DNA of 64,000 bases from Candidatus Poribacteria bacterium (GTDB lineage: Bacteria > Poribacteria > WGA-4E > WGA-3G): assembly GCA_022821725.1 (NCBI GenBank), contig JAJEDB010000147.1, positions 1 through 64,000 on the forward strand, given 5' to 3'. Both the position numbers and the translations under genes were made by a program. The notes beneath the pieces were generated by a model. The model did not search any database. It was given only the letters and a program-made list of their open reading frames with translations, and had not been told where the DNA came from. Each line of letters opens with the position of its first letter. Within the stretch, counting starts at the first letter, position 1. This document shows, piece by piece, positions 44,003-53,800 of the stretch.

Positions 44003-45916
44003 TTATCCGGGTAAGGCACCTTGGTAATTCACACCCGTAAACATCCCGATTAGCATCCAAACCCCTACAATGCCAAATTCACCGATAATCAATCCCATAA
44101 ACAGGGGTCGAAGCCTTCGATAGGAGCCGATCCCACCCGATTTCAGGACCAGATACTTCAAAAACCAGCCAATGCATATACAGGACCAGAGGAAATAGGA
44201 GGAGTAAACCGCACCCATCACATATCCAATCGGATGAAGGTGCCACCACATAAATTGACGCTGCATAATCAGGAGGAAGCCGGTGATCCCAGCCCCTAAA
44301 AGCATGCTGTATGCTTCCCCCAATTTCGGGTCTTTCGGATACTGAATCAGGGAAACCATATGATTGAAGTATCTCGGTGCACCGGTAAAGGGGCCCCTTT
44401 GCAGATTCAAGCCACCTTTCTCATAAATCAAGGGCAACGATGCCGCGTATGAAACACCGATAGCAACAGCAATCGCAAGCACCATCGCGCCGAGGACGCT
44501 TCTTCGATTTAAGCCGACAGGATCCGCCGCTTTGAACCCGTGCAGAACACTCGGCATCAGAATACCACCCCAGTCGCGCATCATTACCCGCTGGAACCCT
44601 AAGAGTGCCAAACTGTTGGCGTTAATGATTCTCGAACCCGCAACAATTTCAAAATATTCTACGGGATACATCGGTGCCTGAATCAGTAGCATGCCACCGT
44701 TGACGACCATCCACGACAATGCCGTAGAGGCAATCAGGAACAGTGCTAGAATGCTACAAGCGACCCAAAGCGACATCCCTGCGTAGACGCAGAGACCCGC
44801 AAGCAACAGAAAACTGAGAATTGTCCCCAGCACAGCCCATCTATACGGCAATACTTCCGCTGAGTCGTCAATCGTTGTAGAGGTAGACGCCCCCAGAAAC
44901 GTGCGTTTCAAGAGCTCTGTGATATGGGACCGACTGTTCAGCAGGAAGGCGAGGACCATGACTACATAAGCAGCCATTGTCTGCCCTCTGGCAGAAATCC
45001 AGGGGCTGATAGGGATCGCAAAGGCGTTGATGGTGATGTACTGTAACTTGAAGAACAGGAAGAAAAACCAGCAGCTGAAAGATACATCCATCGCGAGAAA
45101 GTAAGTGATACCGATAACCGAGAAATAGAGGAAGAACCGAAATTGGGGCCACCACCCCATCACAATCCACGGACGCTCCGTGAATGGGGTGTACAAATCA
45201 TATCGATTCGGAATGCGCGGGAGTGCGGGAAAATACTCGTGCAGTCCATTGAGGAGATGAAAAAAGGCGGCGATCCCAAACCCTACCCATACCAACCGAT
45301 TCCTGAACAAACTGTTCAGCCCCGCCTGCATCGAGGTTTGCTGGACCATCTCCACAGGCACAGTAACGAGTGGAAAGATGAACCTTTCGCGCTCAACCCA
45401 CTGTTTCCTTAACACCACCGATACGCAAATCGTCAAGGCGTAGAGCAGTAGAATGAAAACCGTCCAGACAAGCAGCGGTTTTGCCCAGAGCAGCCAAGGG
45501 ACAACCGATTCCCCCTCATAGAAATCGGTAACGGCATGCGCGTCCCACACAATTAGCCATTCAGGAAAGTGCGGATGTAGCGTTTCTGCCCACTCGTTCT
45601 CAGGTGTAGCGAAATAGACGGGTGCCGCCAGAAAGGGGAGTAAATACCCGATCATGCCTTTCGATGGGATCGCTGAACTGATGACCATCATCACCCAGAC
45701 GATCATCAATTCGCTCGGATTTAGCACGCCTCGAGGAAATACTTTTTTTAGGATGGGATTGACGACAAAGGTGAGAAAAATCAGTGTGAACACTGTCCCC
45801 AAAGGAAAATGGTTTCCAGCAATATCTGTTCCTTGGAGATAGTAGTCATTATAGGGGGTAATTGCTGTCTGTATAATGACGAGTGCCAAACCGATCAGAA
45901 TCGCTCTCACGCTCAT
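44003..45916 (-). CDS. polytopic membrane protein (DUF6785/OPT-like)
   Basis: 637 residues with roughly 13-15 hydrophobic helices (about 5-20, 35-55, 70-95, 145-170, 200-220, 245-270 and so on to the C-terminus) and no soluble domain. The sequence resembles the large uncharacterised membrane families DUF6784/DUF6785 of planctomycetes and relatives, which are distantly like oligopeptide transporters. This is recognition from memory. The start is ATG 45916, with AAGGAACAATTAAAAA before it, part of the CCGCAAGG leader repeat. It is downstream of the repeat-protein gene and may be the last gene of the leftward cluster. Confidence 0.65.
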   Translation of the reverse strand: MSVRAILIGLALVIIQTAITPYNDYYLQGTDIAGNHFPLGTVFTLIFLTFVVNPILKKVFPRGVLNPSELMIVWVMMVISSAIPSKGMIGYLLPFLAAPVYFATPENEWAETLHPHFPEWLIVWDAHAVTDFYEGESVVPWLLWAKPLLVWTVFILLLYALTICVSVVLRKQWVERERFIFPLVTVPVEMVQQTSMQAGLNSLFRNRLVWVGFGIAAFFHLLNGLHEYFPALPRIPNRYDLYTPFTERPWIVMGWWPQFRFFLYFSVIGITYFLAMDVSFSCWFFFLFFKLQYITINAFAIPISPWISARGQTMAAYVVMVLAFLLNSRSHITELLKRTFLGASTSTTIDDSAEVLPYRWAVLGTILSFLLLAGLCVYAGMSLWVACSILALFLIASTALSWMVVNGGMLLIQAPMYPVEYFEIVAGSRIINANSLALLGFQRVMMRDWGGILMPSVLHGFKAADPVGLNRRSVLGAMVLAIAVAIGVSYAASLPLIYEKGGLNLQRGPFTGAPRYFNHMVSLIQYPKDPKLGEAYSMLLGAGITGFLLIMQRQFMWWHLHPIGYVMGAVYSSYFLWSCICIGWFLKYLVLKSGGIGSYRRLRPLFMGLIIGEFGIVGVWMLIGMFTGVNYQGALPG

Positions 45917-45943
45917 TTTTTAATTGTTCCTTGCGGTTCGATC
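45914..45943 (-). repeat. CCGCAAGG leader element, copy 2
   Basis: On the minus strand: GATCGAACCGCAAGGAACA then ATTAAAAAATG, covering the ribosome binding site and start codon of the membrane protein gene. Confidence 0.6.
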
Positions 45944-45995
45944 AGGTGAAATTGAGGTTTTGAAGTGCCTGTGCGTAGATTTGAAGAAATACGCA

Positions 45996-46048
45996 GAAAT
46001 ACCCAAGCAAAGACCCCTATCAAAAACCCTGCGTATTGTTGCAGGCTA
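45996..46048. repeat. mosaic intergenic repeat, copy 1
   Basis: Positions 46029-46048 (CTGCGTATTGTTGCAGGCTA) are identical to 56669-56688. Positions 45996-46017 match 56732-56753 in inverted orientation (19 of 22). Confidence 0.65.
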
Positions 46049-46073
46049 TGCGCTTTGGCACTCTTGTAATGGA

Positions 46074-48557
46074 TTACGGCTCGTCACTGAATACTGGTTC
46101 TTTTGCCGGGCGGACGACCCACGCTGCGAAGGCAGCCTCAAACGACGCTGACGTGTCTCCGAGATATAGGTGCTGGATACTTTCGATCGGAACGCTTATT
46201 GCTCCGTAGATCGATGAACGTCCCAACAACGTATCATCTTTGATCTCAAGCGGTTCAAACATTAGAATTGAACCATCGGTTAATCTCATAGCGACTTCAG
46301 CATAGTTGTCAGTTGTCGGTAAGATGTCTTCGTTTAACAAATCCCTCTTTAACTGATAACCCTTAACCGAAGACCGATAGCCATTTTCCTGATTGCTGAC
46401 GGCTTCTTTGCTGACATCGACTACCCGTGCCACACGGTCTATAGGAACGGAAAACTGGCGTAGTTTGGAATCAAACCGAATCGTTTCCCCATTGAAGCCC
46501 AGCAATTTGCCCCGTTTCATATCCCCGTTCTCTGCCACTAAGATATGACTTGGGGGTGTGTCACGGTTGAAACGTGGAACAGTTAACGCACGCTCCAATT
46601 TCTCGTCTAACTTGCGGTTTTTAGAGATCCCACTATCAAAGATCACTTCTGCAAAATTCGGGTCCCGGGGTAAATTTATTTTATTGCCATCTATCATGAG
46701 TATGATTTCACCCTCTTTCACATCTATCTTGCCACCCTCTGCCAGAAATCCGTCCAAGTTACCATCTCCTTTGACTTCAATTCTATGGATTACACGATTG
46801 TTGAATCGGTCTCCTCCTTTCTCTAAAACAGTATATGGACGTTTATTGTTTGCTGAATGTGCCCAATCAATATAGCGGGCGTGCGTTCTGCCAGAGAACT
46901 CAAGTGCTTTCACGTCCGCTGAATCTATAAGATGCGCGCTAATAAAAGGAGACTGGAAACCGACAGTCTTTTCATCGTATGTCAAGATTTGACACGGAAT
47001 GATCTCTCCACTCTTCAGATGCAATATATGGCGGAATTGTGAGGTGTCAAAGGGATACACCTTCGAGGCACGTCTATTGTTGCGTTCTATGTGCGCCCTC
47101 CGACTGTTCGCCAACCGGACTGCCTTTGACGCACCGACGGGTTTCCAGCGAATGAACGATCCATCTTCTATATCGAAGAAAACGCGACCCCGGAGATTCC
47201 CTAATGGATGAAACAATCTATCCTCGTCTTCAATCTGACCGTTATTCTTGGGAGCCTTTGATTCCATACGAAGCAGTGAAGCCCCCGCGAACATACATTC
47301 TATGGGTTCATTCGCGAACGCTGTCTGTAACAACACGCTGTCTGCGTTCACTTGCGCAATCTTGCCGCGCAAAACCGCGCCATCCGGATATGTCAAGGCA
47401 ACAGGGTGTTCCCTTTCGACTAAGGCAGCACTGGGTTGAACGACACGATCAATTTGCTGGATATCGATGTCATGCCGATCTCCGTCGCCATCAAGGACAT
47501 AACTGCTTTCTTTCTCGACAAACAACTTCCCATAAATGACGTGCCCATTCATCATGTGGACCCGCGGTTTGGAAGCGTCGAATTGCTGTTGTGTGGAACC
47601 AACAGGTTGTCGGTAGACCCTTAACCGTCGTACCGTCAGATTCTGACCTCGATTGTAGATATAGACACCGGATTCCGCAACTGTCGGTTTTTCGACCTCA
47701 CCCAATTTCAGAAGCAGATTGCCAGCAAAATCGAATACCTCCAGCACACGGGTGTCTCCATTGTAAGCAAGACGTAAACGGAAGTTTCGTCGGTTGGGTT
47801 GGATCGTCAATACCGGCTCGAACAGTGTGCCTTGAACGACAACGAGTTCGTTAACCCAAGTTTCCAATCGCAATGCCTCGTATAAATTTTTGCCGAGTGC
47901 GAAAACAAAACCTGGGGGACGGGTTGCAGATGCTAACTCCAAATCAATCTCAAAATGTTGGGGCCAGTCAAGCGGGTGAAACATTTTTCCCTTGACTTTG
48001 TCCGTCCGTGGATGCCCCCCGCGATCCGCATACCAATCTGGAAGCGTATTCCCACCGAAGAGCAATATTGGCTTGTTCGCATCCTCTTTGGATAATTCCC
48101 AATTCGTCATTTGGGAACCATCAAAAATAAGATTAGGATGCACCCGGCGTTCAAGGGTATAGATCGCCTCACGATTTACTCGAAACTGACCGTGTCGCTT
48201 ACTGAAAAATAGAAAAGTGTCCGCATCCGAATCAACGATATCGGCGATCCAGATATCTCCCGATACGGTACCGACGCGAAAAGCCTCTGTTGCTGGAACG
48301 GACTGTTTTGGAAAAGCAACCGATTCCAATACACCAATATCGACAATCAGATCGTCCGAAAAGTAGGGCGATGACCAGTGAATAGCACCAGACGCGCTTT
48401 TCAGTAGGTTACCGGGAAGAGCATCACCATTTTTCCAACGCAATGTTTGGGATCGGGACTCGGAGTTCTCTCCTACCTGAGCCTGTAGTATCGGAGACCC
48501 TAATACCGTCAATATTGTGGTAACCACAACAAGGAGTCTCTTTGGATTCCATTGCAT
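46074..48557 (-). CDS. exported repeat protein of unknown function
   Basis: 827 residues, not recognised as a named family. A signal peptide (1-26, LQAQ) is followed by seven or eight copies of a roughly 42-residue beta motif of the form L-x-(D/N)G-x-x-l-x-G-x-l, then a strand and a terminal V-D-I/V-x-x-l strand. Copies are at about 38-83, 94-136, 333-374, 386-431, 510-555, 671-714 and 756-800. Between copies 2 and 3 is a beta-sandwich domain (about 145-318) like the lectin-type domain of 3-keto-disaccharide hydrolases. Heptamer DNA repeats fall at codons about 719-751. AAGGAG precedes the ATG. It is encoded downstream of the cyclase-fold protein in the MoxR cluster. Confidence 0.75.
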   Translation of the reverse strand: MQWNPKRLLVVVTTILTVLGSPILQAQVGENSESRSQTLRWKNGDALPGNLLKSASGAIHWSSPYFSDDLIVDIGVLESVAFPKQSVPATEAFRVGTVSGDIWIADIVDSDADTFLFFSKRHGQFRVNREAIYTLERRVHPNLIFDGSQMTNWELSKEDANKPILLFGGNTLPDWYADRGGHPRTDKVKGKMFHPLDWPQHFEIDLELASATRPPGFVFALGKNLYEALRLETWVNELVVVQGTLFEPVLTIQPNRRNFRLRLAYNGDTRVLEVFDFAGNLLLKLGEVEKPTVAESGVYIYNRGQNLTVRRLRVYRQPVGSTQQQFDASKPRVHMMNGHVIYGKLFVEKESSYVLDGDGDRHDIDIQQIDRVVQPSAALVEREHPVALTYPDGAVLRGKIAQVNADSVLLQTAFANEPIECMFAGASLLRMESKAPKNNGQIEDEDRLFHPLGNLRGRVFFDIEDGSFIRWKPVGASKAVRLANSRRAHIERNNRRASKVYPFDTSQFRHILHLKSGEIIPCQILTYDEKTVGFQSPFISAHLIDSADVKALEFSGRTHARYIDWAHSANNKRPYTVLEKGGDRFNNRVIHRIEVKGDGNLDGFLAEGGKIDVKEGEIILMIDGNKINLPRDPNFAEVIFDSGISKNRKLDEKLERALTVPRFNRDTPPSHILVAENGDMKRGKLLGFNGETIRFDSKLRQFSVPIDRVARVVDVSKEAVSNQENGYRSSVKGYQLKRDLLNEDILPTTDNYAEVAMRLTDGSILMFEPLEIKDDTLLGRSSIYGAISVPIESIQHLYLGDTSASFEAAFAAWVVRPAKEPVFSDEP
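46304..46379. repeat. heptamer short tandem repeats inside a coding region
   Basis: AGTTGTC twice (46304-46317), then ACTGATA ACCCTTA ACCGAAG ACCGATA as four consecutive 7-mers (46352-46379). Because 7 is not a multiple of 3, each unit is read in a different phase. Confidence 0.6.
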
Positions 48558-48657
48558 CGTCCTTCTCCTTCTTTAATTATCAGTACGTCTGCTCCGCAGG
48601 CTTTCAGTTAAAGCGGTGTTTGTGGCAGTTGCGTTATCCTTATCGCCAGAAAGTCTT

Positions 48658-48671
48658 AACTGAAAACTGAA
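48658..48671. repeat. heptamer repeat (AACTGAA x2)
   Basis: Two exact tandem 7-mers in the 155-nt spacer between the cyclase-fold gene and the repeat-protein gene; the spacer also carries TATCAGT-like fragments near its other end. Confidence 0.5.
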
Positions 48672-48712
48672 AGGTTTTTTGTAGAAAAGCCGTACTAACG
48701 GTTGACAACTAC

Positions 48713-49870
48713 TCACCTTTCATATATGGGTAAGAGACGATAGTTCAACGCCAAGGCGAGGATAGCCATACCCGTGCCGTAGGCGCTGCCATGGGAACTC
48801 GAGAAACTGCCATCTTCTGCCTGCGTGCTCTGGAGCCAGTCGATCGTTCTTTGGTTCCAAGCCTTCCACGCCTCAAAGTCGCTTTGAAACAGTGCCTGCG
48901 CCATATAGTAAAGATTATAGAACAGGTGTCCACTGCCGCGCTGGTCAATTCGCCGTTTGATGAACTCGGAAGCGGCTTTGTATTCAGGGGTGTCTTTTCT
49001 TTTCGCAATCGCATAAATCAGAACCCCAATTGCCGTCCGGGTGAGTCCGCTACCATGGCTGCTTGCCATCTGATACGTTACACTCCCATCTTGCATCGTG
49101 TGTGTCTGAAAAAAACTCACCGCCTTATCAACGGCTTCGTTAGGAATCTCAATGCCAGCGTTCCGGGCACCGAGTATGCCCATCAACACGGTTCCCGCCA
49201 CGGTTGTATCAGCATCTTGGGATTCCGGAGAGTAACGCCAGGCACCCCACGGATTCTTCCGTTGCGCGGTCAACGAGGAACGCACCGCCAGTTCTAATGC
49301 CTCACTAAGCGTGCGCCGCCGTTGGGAGGGAACGTCGCTCCCTTCCCAGAGCAATCGCTCACTGACCGCACCATACGCTTCGGAGAGTGCCAACAGGGCG
49401 AAACCGTGCTGGTACATGGATCCGTGTCCGCCCCAACTGCCACCGATGTACCCTGTCCTCGCATCCTGATTGCTAATGATATTCTGCAAGGCTTTACGGA
49501 TGTTCGTCGCATAAGGACCGAAGTCAGGATCTTCACCGCTTGCCATCAATGCCATGACACAAATTCCTGTTATGCCGGGGCCGCTTCCCGCACCCGACCA
49601 ACCGCCATCCTCCATTTGCGAGTTAACGAGATAGCGTAAACCGCGATCATTGATGATACGAACCGCCGCGGGGACACCTGTTCCATAACGGAGGGCAACC
49701 TCCTGTGCATTCGCCGACGCAATTGAAAGTGTGACCAGCATCACAAGAAAAAAATAAAAAAGTTTGCAAGTGTATCGAAAGTGAGTAGGAGAGAATCGCG
49801 ATTCCCAACGAAAGTTGTTAGCAACTTTACGGACTTTAGCACACTTTACAAATTTTGAAACTTTCATCAT
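48713..49870 (-). CDS. exported terpenoid-cyclase/prenyltransferase-fold protein
   Basis: 385 residues. A long n-region and hydrophobic core (about 36-55, ending ANAQ) suggest export. The mature part is an alpha/alpha toroid built from repeated GxGxxxTGxxxxAL helices with QDGG/QxxxG turns: NSQMEDGGWSGAGSGPGITGICVMAL, QDARTGYIGGSWGG, STQAEDGSFSSSHGSAYGTGMAIL. This is the squalene-hopene cyclase/prenyltransferase fold, common as a non-catalytic domain in planctomycete MoxR clusters. It lacks the DxDD acid motif of squalene-hopene cyclases, so catalysis is doubtful. Two Met codons (49870 and 49867) follow GGAGGAG. It starts 19 nt after the propeller gene. Confidence 0.8.
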   Translation of the reverse strand: MMKVSKFVKCAKVRKVANNFRWESRFSPTHFRYTCKLFYFFLVMLVTLSIASANAQEVALRYGTGVPAAVRIINDRGLRYLVNSQMEDGGWSGAGSGPGITGICVMALMASGEDPDFGPYATNIRKALQNIISNQDARTGYIGGSWGGHGSMYQHGFALLALSEAYGAVSERLLWEGSDVPSQRRRTLSEALELAVRSSLTAQRKNPWGAWRYSPESQDADTTVAGTVLMGILGARNAGIEIPNEAVDKAVSFFQTHTMQDGSVTYQMASSHGSGLTRTAIGVLIYAIAKRKDTPEYKAASEFIKRRIDQRGSGHLFYNLYYMAQALFQSDFEAWKAWNQRTIDWLQSTQAEDGSFSSSHGSAYGTGMAILALALNYRLLPIYER

Positions 49871-49889
49871 CGCTATCTCCTCCGCTCAC

Positions 49890-50837
49890 CTAATTTTCTC
49901 GGATTGTAGCCAACCCTGTCTGCCATTCCTCGCCTTTCTTGCCTGCGTAGATCATTGCGTAGGTGTCTCCAACTTCAAATATCTGACCCGTCAACACGCC
50001 ATCACAATCAAAGGCATTTGGATCGTCCGACGGTGTGAATACCGGGTTATAAGGGTTCGGCTCGAAGGTCCGGAAATCGCGGGTCCGCACGTGTCCGATC
50101 CGCCAGACTTCGCCATCGTATCCACCATAGAGAATATGGAAGTACCGCGAATCCTTGAACAATTCGGTTTCACGAACGGCTCGACTATCCCACGCCTGTC
50201 CACTCCCTGTAAAAACGGGATTGTTAGGATTTTTTCTGACCGACGCTGGATCGTTCGTCGGTGCGGTCGCATGACACATCGTCAATCCCTCCCCGAAGGA
50301 CCGGGTCGCCTTCCCCGTATAAACGATGTGGATCGTGTTGTCTTCTATCGCAACCGAAGGGTGGGTTGAGCCGTGCCGCTCGTGATCGGTATCCGCAGGA
50401 ATGACTGGCATATTTCGGACGCGTCGCCACTCGCCAAGGTCGCCATCGCTCACAAGGAGTCCCGTCTGTTCCGGTGTCGTTTGTCCTTTGCCTCGATAAT
50501 ACATGTAGAACTTGCCATCAGCAGGATTTAGGAACGGGAAAGGGTACTCAACGGCTGCATCATCGAACCCCTCTGTTGAAGGCTCCAGAATAGGATTCCG
50601 CGCATCCTGTGTGATGTTGGTGAGATCATTCACCGGAGCCGTCGCGTGCATTATCAACCATCGGACCCCAAGGTCGCGCTTACACCAGATGTAATGGACG
50701 GTTTCATCAACGATAATAGCGTGGGTCGCCGCTGCCCAAAGCGGTGGCGGCAGAGCAATGATCGGATTGCCCGTCCCAATTCGCTTGAAACTGGCGAATA
50801 CTTCAAATGGAATAGGATCTTTTCGTGGATTTGTCAT
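49890..50837 (-). CDS. glycosidase-like five-bladed beta-propeller (GH43/GH130 type)
   Basis: 315 residues, no signal peptide. The blades repeat an HATAPxNDxxxxxxxxxNPIL pattern (ATAPVNDLTNITQDARNPIL, ATAPTNDPASVRKNPNNPVF), with FYMYYRGKG, IHIVYTGKA and FHILYGGYD strands. This is the five-bladed propeller of GH43, GH117 and GH130 glycoside hydrolases and phosphorylases. Acidic candidates for catalysis include D and E in FDDAAVEYPF and WDSRAVRETELF, but I cannot assign the triad. Its ATG overlaps the TGA of the gene before it (ATGA at 50837-50834), so translation is coupled. A glycosidase inside a MoxR cluster is unusual. Confidence 0.75.
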   Translation of the reverse strand: MTNPRKDPIPFEVFASFKRIGTGNPIIALPPPLWAAATHAIIVDETVHYIWCKRDLGVRWLIMHATAPVNDLTNITQDARNPILEPSTEGFDDAAVEYPFPFLNPADGKFYMYYRGKGQTTPEQTGLLVSDGDLGEWRRVRNMPVIPADTDHERHGSTHPSVAIEDNTIHIVYTGKATRSFGEGLTMCHATAPTNDPASVRKNPNNPVFTGSGQAWDSRAVRETELFKDSRYFHILYGGYDGEVWRIGHVRTRDFRTFEPNPYNPVFTPSDDPNAFDCDGVLTGQIFEVGDTYAMIYAGKKGEEWQTGLATIREN

Positions 50838-53800
50838 TGTTGGGTTCTCCCTTCTAAAGCATCGAAATAAGCGTCCAAACCTTGACGGAATTCTTCCGGT
50901 AACACGCGCCCCGTTTTCCCGGTTGCCTGTCTCGGTGAACGATTTTCAATAGAGGCTTTGCCACTGTCATCACCAACCCCCAGGAGCATCAAAGCTGACG
51001 CCGTGGCTGGGGGTGCGTTTCTTATCATGGGGGCATTTGGCATACGCCCGGTTTCGAGTAGGATTTCAATTGTCTCCGTTATTGCGGCAATCGCTCTGGG
51101 ACCGGTGTCCGGTTCCGCGAGGATATCTTCGACCTCCTCCATAACTTCCGCAGCACGTCCTACTTTCGCGAGTTGCCCTTGGATGAAGCGTTCTTGTGCG
51201 TTGGGTAGGAGGCTAATTTGTGCCTCTACCTCGCGGGTATCCTCGGTGAGTGTGATTTGCGTCTCATACAGTGCGATGCTGCGATCGCGGTATTCATCAG
51301 CAGTAAGTGCCGCCTTCGCCTGCTCAAGTTCGCGTGTCTCTTCCCGCAATTGGATCTCGCGATTGATAATGCGCATCACCTCCACGACGATTTCTGGGGG
51401 TAGGTTCGGCAGCTCAACCAGTCCCATCTCCGGTGGAGGATTCCCATCAGGTAGCGGATCTACCAGCTGCTCTGCCCACCGATCTAACGTATCTGCCCAG
51501 AATTCCGCCTCAATCGTTGCGTCCCCGATAAAATTGTCCTGAATCGCTTCCGCCATGTCCAGCATCTGGTCGGATACAATAACGTCCTGCATCTCCGACA
51601 GCACACGCGAGAAACCTCCGGACGGTCGTCGATCAGCATAAGCAGCCATGTCCTGTAAGAGTGTAGAGGCTACCTTAGACTCAGAGATCTCTTTTCCTGC
51701 CAAACGCTCTCGGTCGGATGCATCTTCCACCGCATCACTCACATCTTGCCCGAAACCGTCCAGATTGTTCAGGTCCACTGCGATGTCGATCTGCCGTCGC
51801 GATGCCGCTTTTAAACGTTTCACGAATGTGCTATTTTCAAAACCCGTGAGCAATTTGTTCATTTTTTCTGCCAACGCAGCAAAGGCATCCAGCAATTCTT
51901 GCTGTTCCTTGACGGCTTCCAAGACGAGTTCCGCTGTCTGAGGTGCAGGGGGTTCTTCCTCTTCATCGTTTTTTCTACCGCTCCCTTTGAGGGTTGTCAT
52001 GGGGATTCCCAAACCACCGACGATCTGCGGTGCCTGTCCTGCCTCTTCTTCCTCATTGAAACCGGATTCAACATCAACGACACGCGGTGTTGGGTTGGCG
52101 GGTACATAACCCGGCTTACCTTCTGGCTGTTTGCTTCGGTTCACGATAACACCCGCGCCAGGGGTATTCGGATCTTCTGGGATATCGTCTAACCCTTCAG
52201 GAGGTGTCTTGCGCTCGGGTCCATATTTCTCCACGTTCTCCAAATTATTAGGTTCACCCTTGGAAGAGGATGGAGGTCTCTCCGCTGTCAGAGACGAGCT
52301 TTCTTGCTGATTGCTGTTCGCTGTTTGTTGATTACGAATGGGTTGACGACTACTCTGACCTGGTGCCTCAGCAGCGCGTGCAAGTAGATCAGCGACAGAA
52401 GGCATTCTCTGTCCAGCGATCTCCTCTAACTTTTTGAGTATTTCTGCCCATGACTCCAGCTGATTCGGATCGAATTCCTCGTTTTTTGTGGCTTCTTGCA
52501 CCAACTCAGTGCCAAGTTGGATGAGACGCTCAAGCCTCGCCGCATTGGCACGCTCCGCAGCGGCTTGATTTTGAAGTTTCCTGCGCTGCGCTGGATCGTC
52601 AAGTGCTTCGGGCGGTAGGTCACGCAGTTCGCGATTGGTTTCGTGCAACTGCAATTCTTTGTCGTGGACCTCCTGTGCTGCACCCATCCAGAGTTCCATC
52701 TGCCCGACCAACCACTTGAAATGTTCCGCTGGGGTCAACACATGTATGACGAGGTCGGGTGAACGGACGCGCTCGCGACCGGGAAGATAATCCTCTGCAA
52801 AAGCACGTAGACGTAGGCTCTGTGGACGCACATTTTCCCGCAAGGCAGAAAATGTAGCCGGAACAGTCATAACATCTGTGGTTGGTGTGCCGGATGCTAC
52901 CGTTTTCTCACCACTCGTAGGTTCGGGATTGTGAATCGGATTGCCAATGCCTTCCCATTCCAACCCTACCCGTTTCACACCGAAGTCATCCCCCGCCTGA
53001 ACCTCAAAGGTGAGGACTTCACTCGAAAGCACAACACGATTGTTATTGAGTTTATTGAAACTAACCCTCGGAGATTCATCTTCTCGCGCCTCTAACTGTA
53101 TCACTTGCGGTTCACGTGCAGCGAGACCAAAGCGATCCCGCCACGCCAACTGGAGTAAGGTATCGGGGTTAAAAACCCCTCCTACGACACTGATGGGCTC
53201 GGTTGTCACACGCTCACCATCCACACGTTGTGGGCGCCCGTTTAAAGTCGCTTCGGCGAGTGCCCGTGTTGCTGTGGCTTCTAAGATTGCGGTACTCCCT
53301 TTCAACAAACTGAGGGTCCCACCGCGGACATCCTCCACGAGTGGCTCGCTGCGTTGCAAATAGTCTGGCAGTTCTACCTTAGCAGTAAGCTGCGTCAGTG
53401 CAGGACGCAATTTGGGTTCGATGGGGATGGTGCGTCGGGCATCGCCGACTCGAAGTTTGAGGTGTCCATCCCTTGTTTGAGGTGGTAGTTGAAATTGGTA
53501 AATTGCCTCGTCTCGCGTCGCAACCACTGGGGTTTGGTTGGCGTAACGGGCTTCTCCTGACTCGGGTTTCCACGGAGAATCTTCTTTTAAGCGTGCTTCC
53601 ACATCAAAGGGTTCGGCGTAAGGGACAACACGCAATCCTGATTCACCCTCCAATTGGGCAAAGGTATAACGCGGCACATCACGCCACGGGGTCAGCCAGC
53701 GGGCAAAGGTGTTCCAACTCGTTGCGGGTATTGCTACGGTTCCGATCACTACCAATGCTAATGGCAGGGCTGCTGCATAAGCCCAATGCCGGTGCCGCGG

